This document shows positions 55,415 through 64,000 of a stretch of DNA of 64,000 bases, one piece after another. Under the pieces are notes generated by a model. That model was given only the letters and a program-made list of their open reading frames with translations. It searched no databases and had not been told where the DNA came from. Position numbers and translations under genes: made by a program. The DNA comes from Flavobacteriaceae bacterium (GTDB lineage: Bacteria; Bacteroidota; Bacteroidia; Flavobacteriales; Flavobacteriaceae). Where the stretch lies: NCBI GenBank assembly GCA_013214065.1, contig JABSPK010000007.1, positions 1 through 64,000 on the forward strand. Direction: 5' to 3'. Position 1 is the stretch's first letter. The number at the start of each line of letters is the position of its first letter.

Positions 55415-56506
55415 TTACGGTTGCATTAAATGTTGCAAAATGGCCATGGGCAGCTGCGATTGGTCATCATTGGTGAATATAATCAATCCCCAATCGGAGT
55501 CGGGTACGACCACAAAAAGACTGGTATATCCGAAGTTATTACCTCCATGGCCGTATGCGGTACCAATCGGCAATGCCGCCTTGGCAAATCCCAAGGTCCA
55601 ATCCGTCACCCCCATTTGCCGTTGTTCGTGGCCTTCGGGCAAGACCACTTGGGTCTCAAAAAGACGCTCAAAGCTTGAAGCACTAAGATGTTCCTCCTTT
55701 AATAAGGCGATAAGCCATTTTGAAAAATCCAAGGCTTCTGAATGAACGGAGAATGCGGCACCAAAGACGTTGATATCATCGTTGCCGGACTTTGGTTTCA
55801 ACGCCGCATAACCTTTGGCCTTGTTATTCAACATATGGGGTTGGTGAACGAAACGCGTGTGTTTTAATTGAAGCGGTTTGCCGAATCGTTTTTGAAAAAG
55901 GGCTTCAAGACCGGCATCGTCGGTATCGGACAAACGCATCAACACCTTGGCAAGGTATTGGTAGCCTTCTCCGGAGTAAAAGAAAGCGGACCCCGGGTCA
56001 AATTGAATGAATAGCTCTTTTTTTCCATAGTCGGTGCGCCAATTGGGAAAACCGGTGGTATGCGAAAGGACCATACGTGCCGTAATCTTCTTATAGCGCT
56101 CATCATGGGCGATATCTTGATAGGGCAGGTATTCGTAGAGGGGCTTGTCAAGATCGAGAAGTCCCTTTTCAACATAATCCATGACAAAAAAGGCGAACAT
56201 CGGTTTTGAAAGGGAGGCCGCCTCGAACAAGGTCTCTTGATTTACCGGAACCTTGTTTTCGAGATCGGCGTACCCACCATGATAGTGGTAAACGACTTTG
56301 GCGTCATTAATGACCGCCATTGAGATACCGGCTACTTTGAGTTGTTCCATTGCGGCATTGACCATGGCGGTCAGCGAGTCCTTCGCCACTGGTTTGCCTA
56401 CCATGTTCGAAATGGATTCAGAGGTTTGGCCAAAAGCACTGCCAAAAAATAATAGTAAGGCCAAATGGGCCAAAATGCGTACGATAATGCGAGTGGTGTT
56501 GATCAT
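55415..56506 (-). CDS. Class C beta-lactamase-like serine hydrolase
   Basis: A 363-aa exported protein: signal peptide (ends near SAFGQ, residue 27), catalytic S98-L-S-K101 (AASLSKPM), a YSGEGY segment at the Tyr-motif position, and the third motif HGGN (AYGHGGNNFGY). Probably a periplasmic esterase or D-peptidase rather than a true beta-lactamase. The second motif has Gly where class C enzymes have Asn (Y-x-N), so activity may differ. The start is preceded by AAAAAACGAACAGC, like the permease genes. Confidence 0.87.
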   Translation of the reverse strand: MINTTRIIVRILAHLALLLFFGSAFGQTSESISNMVGKPVAKDSLTAMVNAAMEQLKVAGISMAVINDAKVVYHYHGGYADLENKVPVNQETLFEAASLSKPMFAFFVMDYVEKGLLDLDKPLYEYLPYQDIAHDERYKKITARMVLSHTTGFPNWRTDYGKKELFIQFDPGSAFFYSGEGYQYLAKVLMRLSDTDDAGLEALFQKRFGKPLQLKHTRFVHQPHMLNNKAKGYAALKPKSGNDDINVFGAAFSVHSEALDFSKWLIALLKEEHLSASSFERLFETQVVLPEGHEQRQMGVTDWTLGFAKAALPIGTAYGHGGNNFGYTSLFVVVPDSDWGLIIFTNDDQSQLPMAILQHLMQP

Positions 56507-56632
56507 GCTGTTCGTTTTTTAAGATGAATGATCGAAGATGCACTGCAATTGCCTGAACTACAACCGAAAAATGCCGTTGCGGGTGAAGGGGATGACGAAT
56601 CGGGTTTTTTTGCAGTTCAAGAGAAAGGACTG

Positions 56633-57040
56633 CTACGTGCTTTGCTTCCAGCTTTTCCTATTCGCTTTTTTCTCTGCTTGCTTTTTCTTTGATTTTAGTC
56701 GCCGTTCTATGGCCGCACGGGAAGGTTTCGTCCGTTGTCTGGTTTTTGGTCGTCGCAAGCCTGCGGCCAACATGGCGAAAAAACGTTTGATCACCAATTG
56801 CTTGTTCCGGTATTGGCTTCGCGATTCATCCGCTTGCATCAAGAGGAGGCCGTTTTTGTTCAAACGCTTCTCGAGCTTAAAGACCAGGCGTTGTTTTTCG
56901 GCATCGGAAAGCCCTTCTGAAGCCATTACATCAAAGGAAAGTTCGACCTTCGTGGCCACCTTGTTGACATGTTGACCTCCGGAACCACTGCTACGAACAG
57001 CTTTGAAAACCAATTCTTTTACAACGATATTCTTATCCAA
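56633..57040 (-). CDS. arfB: Alternative ribosome-rescue peptidyl-tRNA hydrolase
   Basis: A 135-aa protein with the release-factor catalytic GGQ (residues 21-23, SSGSGGQHVNKVATKVEL) and a long basic C-terminal tail (RRLKSKKKQAEKKANRKSWK) that enters the mRNA channel of stalled ribosomes. Full length for ArfB/YaeJ/ICT1. The gap of 126 nt to the serine hydrolase start shows no gene. Confidence 0.95.
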   Translation of the reverse strand: MDKNIVVKELVFKAVRSSGSGGQHVNKVATKVELSFDVMASEGLSDAEKQRLVFKLEKRLNKNGLLLMQADESRSQYRNKQLVIKRFFAMLAAGLRRPKTRQRTKPSRAAIERRLKSKKKQAEKKANRKSWKQST

Positions 57041-57073
57041 CGCTTAGACGGTTTACAACAAAGATACCAGAGA

Positions 57074-57844
57074 TCATCGGTATTCGAATCGGATCGCCAC
57101 CAAGTTGAAATCGGAATTGTTTTCCTTATTGCCACTATCGTTGTCGTAACTATTCACGTTTTTCGGTTCCCCTTCACCATAACCGAATCCCGTGGCTTCG
57201 ATTTGAAGGCTATGCACCGGGTCGCCGATCGATAAAGCGATTGGATACGTGCCATAGGAGTTTTCGACCGATTTGACTTCGCGACCCAACATGCTGTCAT
57301 TGGCTCCGAGTACACCTTCAGCGATTTTGGCACCATTGCCGTTAAAGGCCGTCCATTTACCGGTTTCACCATCTTGGTGACCTTCGTTGGCCCCCATCAT
57401 TCCAACGGTTAGAACTACGTTTTGGACTGGGGAATCGAAAAAGATTTCGATTTTCTCACTTGCATTCACTTCTTGGCCTTGGTACATGACGTAGTAGTCG
57501 ATTTGTTGCCAACGGGCACCGCCTACTCCGAAACCGTGATCTCGAAATTCGGTGTCAAAGACTAGTCGTCCTTCTGAACCATCGATGTTCAGGGCCCTTA
57601 AGGACACCCCATCGACCCATTGCTGTAGGCCTTCGCCATTGTTCGATAAGATGGATGCCGAAGCGTTCAAGGTAACGGTAGTACCCGGATCCGACACGGT
57701 ATCATCGTTTGAATCGACGGGCTCATTCGCGGTGTTTTCACCTTCGTTCTGGATATCAGTTTCCACGGCGTCTTCAGAGCAGGAAGCGAAAAGGGTAAGA
57801 CATAGACCCATAACCAGGCCTATTAAGGATAGTTTCATTTTCAT
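57074..57844 (-). CDS. Lipoprotein of unknown function
   Basis: 256 aa. Lipoprotein signal with lipobox LFASC (Cys near residue 22) and a following Ser-Glu-Asp, then a disordered acidic linker to residue 60. The remainder is beta-rich (VFDTEFRDHGFGVGGARWQQIDYY, EIFFDSPVQNVVLTVGMMG, ALSIGDPVHSLQIEATGFG), resembling a jelly-roll surface domain. I do not recognise the family. It lies between arfB and the orphan ABC ATPase; a nested hairpin sits directly before its start. Confidence 0.8.
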   Translation of the reverse strand: MKMKLSLIGLVMGLCLTLFASCSEDAVETDIQNEGENTANEPVDSNDDTVSDPGTTVTLNASASILSNNGEGLQQWVDGVSLRALNIDGSEGRLVFDTEFRDHGFGVGGARWQQIDYYVMYQGQEVNASEKIEIFFDSPVQNVVLTVGMMGANEGHQDGETGKWTAFNGNGAKIAEGVLGANDSMLGREVKSVENSYGTYPIALSIGDPVHSLQIEATGFGYGEGEPKNVNSYDNDSGNKENNSDFNLVAIRFEYR

Positions 57845-57847
57845 AGC

Positions 57848-57879
57848 TTTTGGGGTTCTCTAAGAGAACGGAACCAAAA
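57848..57879. repeat. Nested inverted repeat before lipoprotein start
   Basis: Inner arms GTTCTC (57855-57860) / GAGAAC (57864-57869) with a 3-nt loop, and outer arms TTTTGG (57848-57853) / CCAAAA (57874-57879). It ends 4 nt from the lipoprotein ATG on the minus strand and could control translation or end the upstream ABC transcript. Confidence 0.5.
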
Positions 57880-57891
57880 ACCGACTTCGTA

Positions 57892-58905
57892 TCAAGAGTG
57901 ATCGCTTTTCGACGAAAGGGCGTCCACGCTTTGGCGGATCCTTTGGTTCACCAGTTGTAATGAGATGTTCAAAAACAAGGTGATGCCGGCCTTGAAGGCC
58001 ACTTTGCTTTGAAAAAACACTTCATGACCCTCTTGTGATTCCCCTTTGACCAGGTAGTGGTTTCCTTTGAAATAATTGGCGATGACGGTAACGGCCAAGC
58101 CTGACTTTTTCGAGAGTTCGAATTCATGCGGATACACCAAGATCGAAGCATTGATCTCTGCATACTCCTTTAACAATTTCAGGGGCAATTCATTTACCGC
58201 ACCGAATAAGGAAGCTACGTATTTATTTCTGGGGTTGTTGAACAGGGCTTGGGTCGTTTGGTAATCTTCGATAGCGCCGTTGCGCAACACCAATATGGAA
58301 TCGGTATAGGGCAAAACATCGGCACTGTCATGCGAAGCTGTCAATACCGTGATCCCTTTTTCTTTGAGGTAGGGGAAGAGTTTTTCGCGCAGTTCGTTTT
58401 TTTTGAATTGATCGATATGGCTAAAGGGCTCGTCCAAAAGAAGGATTTCCGGTTCTTCGGCCAGGGCCCTGGCCAGTGCGACCCGTTGTTTTTGGCCACC
58501 GCTAAGATTTTTGACATGGGTGTCTTGGTAGGGTTCCAATCCGACCAATGCGATCAATTCCGCAATGCGTTCTTCGTGTTGTTCTTGTTCGAAAACGGAA
58601 AGGAATTGTCCGATATTTTCCGCCACGGAGGTAAAAGGCATCAAATCGAAATCTTGGGAGACATATTTGATGAAGGCCTCACCGGCAACCAATTGGTAGT
58701 TCGGCCCTAACAAGGGCTTATCGCCCCATGAAATGCTGCCGTTATCAAGGTGTAACAACCCATATACGGCCTTTAACAAGGTACTTTTACCCGAACCACT
58801 TTCGCCCATGACCGCCAAGTGTCCGCCTTTTTCAATGGTAAACGATATCCGGTTCAATACGGGGTGATCTTGGTAAGAAAACGATATGTCGACAGCTTTC
58901 AGCAT
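57892..58905 (-). CDS. Orphan ABC transporter ATPase (PotA/ThiQ-like)
   Basis: A 337-aa ATPase with Walker A GESGSGKSTLLK, Q-loop YVSQDFDLMPF, signature LSGGQKQRVALARAL, Walker B ILLLDEPFSH and H-loop ASHDS. A C-terminal extension of ~110 residues looks like a TOBE-type regulatory domain (SILVYPHEFELSKKSGLAV). The build fits importers of the polyamine/iron/thiamine class, but no permease or binding protein gene is near. It starts 7 nt after the terminator T run of the S9 peptidase gene. Confidence 0.88.
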   Translation of the reverse strand: MLKAVDISFSYQDHPVLNRISFTIEKGGHLAVMGESGSGKSTLLKAVYGLLHLDNGSISWGDKPLLGPNYQLVAGEAFIKYVSQDFDLMPFTSVAENIGQFLSVFEQEQHEERIAELIALVGLEPYQDTHVKNLSGGQKQRVALARALAEEPEILLLDEPFSHIDQFKKNELREKLFPYLKEKGITVLTASHDSADVLPYTDSILVLRNGAIEDYQTTQALFNNPRNKYVASLFGAVNELPLKLLKEYAEINASILVYPHEFELSKKSGLAVTVIANYFKGNHYLVKGESQEGHEVFFQSKVAFKAGITLFLNISLQLVNQRIRQSVDALSSKSDHS

Positions 58906-58910
58906 GGCCC

Positions 58911-58952
58911 CAAAAAAAGTGAAAATCCGCTTTTAATAAAAAACGGATTTTC
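58911..58952 (-). terminator. Terminator after S9 peptidase gene
   Basis: GAAAATCCG (58921-58929) pairs with CGGATTTTC (58944-58952). On the minus strand the hairpin is followed by AC and seven T residues, reaching to 6 nt from the ABC gene's ATG. Confidence 0.75.
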
Positions 58953-58972
58953 TTTCAAGATTATTTTATGGC

Positions 58973-61126
58973 TTAGTCCTTGAATTCTTTCATGACCGCT
59001 TGATTGGGCAATTCGTCATAGCCCATATTGAACAAGGTGAAACCGAAAATATCGGCATATTGTTCGATCGTTTTACTCACTGGGGTACCGGCCCCATGTC
59101 CGGCATTGGTCTCGATACGGATCAGGGTCGGGTTGTCTCCGGTCTGTTTTTCCTGTAGCTCGGCCGCGAACTTGAAACTGTGCGCGGGTACCACGCGATC
59201 ATCATGATCCCCTGTGGTGACCAAGGTTGCCGGATACGAGACCCCTTCCTTCACATTATGTACAGGAGAGTACGCTTTGAGGTATTCGAACATTTCCTCG
59301 CTTTCTTCGGCTGTTCCATAATCATACGCCCATCCCGCACCTGCGGTGAAGGTATGGTAGCGAAGCATATCCAAAACGCCAACAGCTGGCAAGGCCACCT
59401 GCATCAGATCAGGGCGTTGGGTCATGGTTGCCCCGACCAAAAGGCCGCCATTCGAACCTCCACGTATGGCCAGGTACTCTTTTGAGGTATACTTGTTCTC
59501 GATCAGGTATTCGGCAGCGGCGATAAAGTCGTCGAAGACGTTTTGTTTTTGCGTTTTAGTACCGGCGTTATGCCATTTTTTACCGTACTCGCCACCCCCG
59601 CGAAGGTTGGGCACGGCATAAATACCGCCTTGTTCCATCCATACGGCGTTGACGATACTGAACGAGGGTGTCAAACTTATATTGAAGCCGCCATACCCAT
59701 AAAGAATAGTGGGGTTCTTTCCGTTCAATTCAACCCCTTTCTTGTGGGTGATGATAATAGGCACCCTGGTGCCGTCCTTTGAGTTGTAAAACACCTGTGT
59801 GGACTCATAGTCGTCTGGATTGAAATCAATTTCGGGCTTCCAATATTGCTCGTATTCACCTGATTCTACATTGTATTTGAACGATGAACCAGGGGTGTTG
59901 TAATTGGTGAACGAGAAATAGAATTCCTTATCCTCCTTTTTACCACCGAAACCACCTGCGCTACCAACCCCTGGCAGGGCGACTTCACGCACCAATTTGC
60001 CGTCGTAATCGTATTGCAACACCTTCGAAATGGCATCGACCATATACTCGGTGAAGAAGTAGCCGCCTCCGGTTCCACTGGTGAGCACATGTTCGGTTTC
60101 CGGGATGAAATCTTCCCAATGTTCGGGAGTGGGGTTGGCCAGGTCCGTGACCACGATTTTCTTGTTCGGGGCGTCCATGTTGGTAACCAACCAAAGTTTG
60201 GTGCCTTCGTTTTCAATGATATAGGTATCGGAATCGGTATGATCCAAAACAGTAATCAAGGGACCGTCTTTGACACTAAGGTCTTTCAGAAAGAGTTTGT
60301 TTCCCGATGTCGAGGTTGACGCGGTGATGACCAAGAACCGCTCATCGTCGGTCAAATACCCCCCGACGTAACGGTGTTTTTCTTCAGGGATACCCCCAAA
60401 AACGATTTCATCTTCAGTTTGCGGGGTGCCCAGTTTATGGTAGTATAATTTGTGCTGATCGGTTTTTGCCGAAAGCTCGCTTCCTTTGGGTTTGTCATAG
60501 CTTGAATAGAAAAAGCCATCATTTCCCTTCCAAGAAATACCGCTGAATTTGATATCGACAAGGGTGTCTTCGACGATTTCCTTGGATCCGGCATTGATGA
60601 CAATGCCTTTGCGCCAATCGCTGCCCCCTTCCGAAATTAAATATGCCGCTTTCGAGCCATCTTTTGTAAAGCTCAGGCCCATCAAGGAAGTAGTGCCGTC
60701 TTCTGAAAAGGAGTTGGGGTCAAGAAAGACCTCAGCCTCTTCATCGCCCTTTTTGCGATAGACGACATATTGGTTCTGTAGCCCGTCGTTTTTATAGAAA
60801 TAGGTGTATTCCCCTTCTTTGAACGGAGCTCCGAGTTTTTCATAATTCCAGAGTTTTTCAAGCCGGTTTTTCAAATCCTGACGAAATGGGATCTTATCCA
60901 AATACCCGAAGGTGGTCACGTTCTGTTCTTTGACCCACGCTTCGGTTTCCGGGCTGCGATCATCTTCCAACCATCGAAAAGGATCGGCGACTTCGTTACC
61001 GAAATAAGTGTCAACGGTATCGACTTTTGTTGTGGTGGGGTAATTCACGGCTATGGGTTCTCGTTTGGTTTCTTTTTGGCATGCAGCAACACTAAGTATT
61101 GCCAAGGTAAAGGCGATTTTTTTCAT
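58973..61126 (-). CDS. Prolyl oligopeptidase family S9A, lipoprotein
   Basis: 717 aa. Lipobox VAAC (Cys near residue 16) suggests anchoring in a membrane outside the cytosol. It has a seven-bladed propeller region (about 80-430), then an alpha/beta hydrolase domain with the triad Ser558 (GGSNGG), Asp642/643 ([12 protein letters not shown]) and His677 (NAGHGAG). It cleaves short proline-containing peptides. Full length for the family. The 89-nt upstream gap has no clear promoter. Confidence 0.95.
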   Translation of the reverse strand: MKKIAFTLAILSVAACQKETKREPIAVNYPTTTKVDTVDTYFGNEVADPFRWLEDDRSPETEAWVKEQNVTTFGYLDKIPFRQDLKNRLEKLWNYEKLGAPFKEGEYTYFYKNDGLQNQYVVYRKKGDEEAEVFLDPNSFSEDGTTSLMGLSFTKDGSKAAYLISEGGSDWRKGIVINAGSKEIVEDTLVDIKFSGISWKGNDGFFYSSYDKPKGSELSAKTDQHKLYYHKLGTPQTEDEIVFGGIPEEKHRYVGGYLTDDERFLVITASTSTSGNKLFLKDLSVKDGPLITVLDHTDSDTYIIENEGTKLWLVTNMDAPNKKIVVTDLANPTPEHWEDFIPETEHVLTSGTGGGYFFTEYMVDAISKVLQYDYDGKLVREVALPGVGSAGGFGGKKEDKEFYFSFTNYNTPGSSFKYNVESGEYEQYWKPEIDFNPDDYESTQVFYNSKDGTRVPIIITHKKGVELNGKNPTILYGYGGFNISLTPSFSIVNAVWMEQGGIYAVPNLRGGGEYGKKWHNAGTKTQKQNVFDDFIAAAEYLIENKYTSKEYLAIRGGSNGGLLVGATMTQRPDLMQVALPAVGVLDMLRYHTFTAGAGWAYDYGTAEESEEMFEYLKAYSPVHNVKEGVSYPATLVTTGDHDDRVVPAHSFKFAAELQEKQTGDNPTLIRIETNAGHGAGTPVSKTIEQYADIFGFTLFNMGYDELPNQAVMKEFKD

Positions 61127-61215
61127 TTCAATTGAATTGGTCCATCCCTAAAAATACCATGAAAAAAACAGCGGCCTTTGTTTTGAATCAAAGGTTTAAC
61201 AGAATTTAACTTCTA

Positions 61216-61524
61216 TCATTTCAAGTCGGCGAAAACTTCATGATGCGCGACCTTTTCTTCGAACTCGAGCAAATAGCCTGCATCTTCAGGATAGTACTTC
61301 GCCTTTTCAAAATCTTGCCCAGCGAAGTTTTTGATGACGTCGAGGTTTTCCCAAAAGGTAATGAGCGTAAAATGGCCTTCATCACCTTTGAGGGCACGCA
61401 AGAAAGTGAGCTTGACAAAACCAGGAGTGCTTTTGTAATCGGGGATGGCCCTTTCCTCCATGAAGCGTGTATACACCTCAAAATCAGCAGCTTTAGTCTT
61501 TCCATGCCAAATTCGGGCTATCAT
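61216..61524 (-). CDS. Antibiotic biosynthesis monooxygenase (ABM) domain protein
   Basis: A 102-aa ferredoxin-like fold protein (MIARIWHGKTK first strand, FVKLTFLRALKG, FTLITFWENLDVIKNFAG). ABM proteins include cofactor-free oxygenases and heme-degrading enzymes; here neither substrate nor activity can be told. It starts 9 nt after the asd stop, so it is co-transcribed with asd. Confidence 0.85.
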   Translation of the reverse strand: MIARIWHGKTKAADFEVYTRFMEERAIPDYKSTPGFVKLTFLRALKGDEGHFTLITFWENLDVIKNFAGQDFEKAKYYPEDAGYLLEFEEKVAHHEVFADLK

Positions 61525-61533
61525 GGAATACGA

Positions 61534-62523
61534 TTAAACGAGTTCGTTTTCGACCAAATACTCAGCAATTTGGACGGCATTGGTCGCTGCGCCTTTTCGC
61601 AGGTTATCCGAAACCACCCACATGTTCAAGGTGTTTCGTTGGGTTTCGTCACGACGAAGGCGTCCGACGAAGACCTCATCCTTATCATGCGCATAGATAG
61701 GCATCGGATAGGTGTTGGTGTCGGGATCGTCTTGAACCGTTACCCCAGGGGTAGCTTCGAGCAATTGTCTGACTTCCTTTAGATCGAAATCGTTTTGGAA
61801 TTCGACATTAATGGCTTCCGAATGTCCTCCTGCCGTTGGGATCCGAACCGCGGTTGCGCTTACCGAAAAAGTGCGGTCATCCAATATTTTCTGGGGTTCA
61901 CGGGCTAATTTCATTTCCTCTTTGGTGTATCCATTTTCAAGAAACACATCGCAATGGGGCAACGCATTTCTATTGATCGGATACGGATAGGCCATCTCAC
62001 CCTTAACACCGGCAGTTTCGTTTTCTAGCTGTTGTACGGCTTTGACACCGGTACCTGAGACCGATTGGTAGGTCGAAACTACCACCCGTTTCATTTGATA
62101 CTTTTTATGCAAAGGGTTCAAGGCCATTACCATTTGAATCGTCGAACAATTCGGGTTCGCAATGATCTTGTCTTTTGCGGTCAAAATATTGGCATTGATT
62201 TCAGGGACCACTAATTTTTTGTCGGGGTCCATCCGCCATGCCGAAGAGTTGTCGATGACCGTGGTGCCGACTTCGGCGAATTTCGGGGCCCATTCCAATG
62301 ATGTCCCCCCTCCGGCCGAGAAAATGGCAATATCCGGTTCGGCGGCAACGGCCTCCTCCAGTCCGATGACCGTATAGGACGTTCCTTTATAGTCGATTTG
62401 CTTCCCGACTGATCGCGGAGAGGCGACCAAAAGCAATTCATCAATCGTAAAATCACGTTCGGCCAGTACTTTCAACATCACTTCACCGACCATTCCAGTC
62501 GCTCCGACAACCGCTACTTTCAT
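61534..62523 (-). CDS. asd: Aspartate-semialdehyde dehydrogenase
   Basis: A 329-aa enzyme reducing aspartyl phosphate to aspartate semialdehyde for lysine, threonine and methionine synthesis. It has the NADP-binding VVGATGMVGEVMLKVL, catalytic Cys126 (ANPNCSTIQ) and the active-site His in GGHSEAINVE. Gram-positive/Bacteroidota-type length. A consensus promoter lies just upstream. Confidence 0.96.
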   Translation of the reverse strand: MKVAVVGATGMVGEVMLKVLAERDFTIDELLLVASPRSVGKQIDYKGTSYTVIGLEEAVAAEPDIAIFSAGGGTSLEWAPKFAEVGTTVIDNSSAWRMDPDKKLVVPEINANILTAKDKIIANPNCSTIQMVMALNPLHKKYQMKRVVVSTYQSVSGTGVKAVQQLENETAGVKGEMAYPYPINRNALPHCDVFLENGYTKEEMKLAREPQKILDDRTFSVSATAVRIPTAGGHSEAINVEFQNDFDLKEVRQLLEATPGVTVQDDPDTNTYPMPIYAHDKDEVFVGRLRRDETQRNTLNMWVVSDNLRKGAATNAVQIAEYLVENELV

Positions 62524-62544
62524 CCCAATTCAATTTTGAGGGAA

Positions 62545-62574
62545 CAAAAGTAAACTACCTGTGAAACTGCACAA
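62545..62574 (-). promoter_or_regulatory. Consensus flavobacterial promoter for asd
   Basis: TTG (62574-62572), a 19-nt spacer and an exact TACTTTTG (62552-62545) on the minus strand, about 21 nt upstream of the ATG. Confidence 0.75.
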
Positions 62575-62624
62575 GCATTTTTACAAGAATGTCAAAATTC
62601 AACAAAAAGTTACAAATAAAACAA

Positions 62625-62650
62625 CCGCTGGCTATTGGGATAACCAGCGG
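62625..62650 (-). terminator. Terminator after mscL
   Basis: CCGCTGG and CCAGCGG with TAT/ATA inside and a short loop. On the minus strand it is followed by TTGTTTTATTTG. Confidence 0.7.
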
Positions 62651-62712
62651 CTTTAATACATGGTGTAGCGGTCCCCTTTGGTGATTTACCAAAGAAGCGT
62701 AATCCGTATAGC

Positions 62713-63114
62713 TTACTTTTTCAGGGCATCCCTGATTTCAGCCAATAGTTCTTCTGCCGTTGGCCCTTTTGGTGGCTCCGGGGCAGGTTCTTCTTTTTTC
62801 TTCGTTTTGTTCACGCCTTTAACGATCATGAACATGACGAATGCCACGATGATAAAGTCGATGACGTTGGTTAAGAAATCACCATACAATACGGCGACCT
62901 CACCAACGGTTTCTCCTGCGTCATTCACTGTGCCTTCATTTAATACGTATTTGAGATCCCTGAAATCGGAATCGAAAAGCAATCCGATCAACGGTGAAAC
63001 GATGCCTCCCGTAAATGAGGTGACGACCTTGTTGAACGCGGCACCCATAACGAAACCAACGGCGATGTCGACGAGGTTTCCTTTCATTGCGAATTCCTTG
63101 AATTCTTTAAGCAT
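62713..63114 (-). CDS. mscL: Large-conductance mechanosensitive channel
   Basis: A 133-aa channel that releases solutes on osmotic downshock. N-terminal amphipathic MLKEFKEFAMKGN, TM1 (VDIAVGFVMGAAFNKVV), a periplasmic loop, TM2 (FIIVAFVMFMIVKG) and a charged cytoplasmic helix after a Lys/Pro-rich stretch. Full length. It is separated by 62 nt from the alr gene end. Confidence 0.97.
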   Translation of the reverse strand: MLKEFKEFAMKGNLVDIAVGFVMGAAFNKVVTSFTGGIVSPLIGLLFDSDFRDLKYVLNEGTVNDAGETVGEVAVLYGDFLTNVIDFIIVAFVMFMIVKGVNKTKKKEEPAPEPPKGPTAEELLAEIRDALKK

Positions 63115-63176
63115 GATGTATAGTTTAAATGGTTATTATGCCAAAAAGGTAGGAAAAAAATGTCTGCTAAGCGCTT

Positions 63177-64000
63177 TTATTCCAATATTTTACGACTAAC
63201 ACGCTGAGAAACAGCGGTCAACAATTCATACGAAATGGTGTCTGCTGCATTGGCGATTTTTTCGGCCGAATGGCCGCTTCCGAAAACGATGACCTCATCG
63301 CCTGAACGACAATCGATGCCGGTAACATCGATCATGATCATATCCATACAGACGTTGCCTATGATTGGTGCCTTTTGGTTGTTTATCCAAACGAATCCAT
63401 TTCCATTTCCATAGGTTCTTGCGATGCCATCGGCATGACCGACAGGTAAGGTGGCGATTTTTTGATAACCGGTTGCGGTAAATGCCCGGTTATAACCTAC
63501 GGTCTCCCCAGGTTCGATCTGATGGAGCTGTGAAATAATGGTCTTTAATGCCGCAACAGGGCGAAGTGCTTCATCTTCAGCCGCGTGATTGCCATAGCCA
63601 TAGAGTCCGATACCGCTGCGGACCATATCGAACTGGGCTTCCGGGTAATTTACGATTCCCGATGTATTCAAAAGGTGTCGAAGTGGTACTTGGCCCAGGG
63701 CTGAATCCATGGCTTGACAGATGGTTATGAACGTTTTGATCTGTCTTTTGCTGAACTCCGTTTCTTTGGGATCCTCTGAAGCGGCCAGATGCGAAAACAG
63801 GGCCTTGATGCTGATTTCATCCCGACCTTGTAGCTGCTCCATGATATAGTCGACATCGTTTTCCCAAAACCCAAGTCGGTTAAGGCCGGTGTTGAACTTG
63901 ATATGGACCGGATAGCCTGATACCTTCCTGTTTTTCGCGCATTCCAAGAACAACCGCAAAATGCGTGGGGAATAAAGACTTGGTTCGAGTTCGTAGTCGA
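63177..64000 (-). CDS. alr: Alanine racemase, 3' part (cut by window edge)
   Basis: The frame stays open to the window end (in-frame DYELEPSLYSPRILRLFLE upstream of the TTG at 63959), so the N-terminus with the PLP lysine lies outside. Visible are KFNTGLNRLGF, the barrel motif MVRSGIGLYGYG, catalytic-Tyr region ETVGYNRAF and the C-terminal VCMDMIMIDVT. It makes D-alanine for peptidoglycan. In Bacteroidota this domain is often fused behind MurF; whether that holds here cannot be seen. Confidence 0.93.
   Translation of the reverse strand, partial: DYELEPSLYSPRILRLFLECAKNRKVSGYPVHIKFNTGLNRLGFWENDVDYIMEQLQGRDEISIKALFSHLAASEDPKETEFSKRQIKTFITICQAMDSALGQVPLRHLLNTSGIVNYPEAQFDMVRSGIGLYGYGNHAAEDEALRPVAALKTIISQLHQIEPGETVGYNRAFTATGYQKIATLPVGHADGIARTYGNGNGFVWINNQKAPIIGNVCMDMIMIDVTGIDCRSGDEVIVFGSGHSAEKIANAADTISYELLTAVSQRVSRKILE

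Noticed and set aside
55415-56506. True class C beta-lactamase (antibiotic resistance gene)
   Set aside because: The Tyr motif has Gly instead of Asn and the protein best fits the broad serine-hydrolase/esterase group common in Bacteroidota.

Overview
The window looks like a chromosomal segment of a marine-type member of the Flavobacteriaceae (Bacteroidota). The evidence is SusC-like carboxypeptidase-regulatory and plug modules, flavobacterial promoters (TTG, about 19 nt, TAnnTTTG), start codons that mostly lack Shine-Dalgarno sites, many FtsX/MacB permeases and a murF/alr-type alanine racemase. I cannot name the genus. No tRNA, rRNA, CRISPR array, transposase or integrase was seen.

Layout. 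(1) 1-6.9 kb is an accessory island: a small unknown protein and a DUF4132-type protein, a TPR protein, a possible 41-aa small gene, and the C-terminal halves of a superfamily I helicase (minus) and a giant DUF3686-type 'DNA repair ATPase' (plus). The two fragments meet head to head at about 5.39 kb, which looks like the scar of a deletion. (2) 7.1-10.6 kb is a secreted VIT/vWA/CarboxypepD_reg/TonB-plug/DUF2135 protein with no barrel. (3) 10.7-21.4 kb is mostly housekeeping: TauE exporter, a sodium-solute symporter with a NagX-like membrane protein, ribE, pdxA, DUF177-rpmF, fabH, accB, accC and a FAD oxidoreductase.

(4) 21.4-52.7 kb is the outstanding region. Transcribed leftward are a TolC-type channel, a membrane-fusion protein, an ABC ATPase, ten consecutive paralogous MacB/FtsX permeases of 786-812 aa, and a second ABC ATPase. 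Divergent from them are an NtrC-type sigma-54 activator and a histidine kinase with two membrane helices and almost no periplasmic part, followed by a GreA-like protein. A sigma-54 promoter (GG-N10-GC) lies in front of tolC, with two 15-bp palindromes spaced 22 bp upstream. A matching pair, also 22 bp apart, precedes a TGGCAC box in the only long gap inside the permease array. The array may therefore be two co-regulated units (tolC-mfp-ATPase1-six permeases, and four permeases-ATPase2) controlled by the adjacent two-component system. I consider this the most likely poorly described system here: one exit duct, two motors, ten interchangeable periplasmic 'heads', and a kinase that may read the transporters.

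(5) 53.2-64.0 kb holds an NTF2-like protein, a LytS/LytTR two-component pair, a class C beta-lactamase-like serine hydrolase, arfB, a lipoprotein, an orphan PotA-like ATPase, an S9 prolyl oligopeptidase, an ABM monooxygenase, asd, mscL and the 3' part of alr, which is cut by the window edge.
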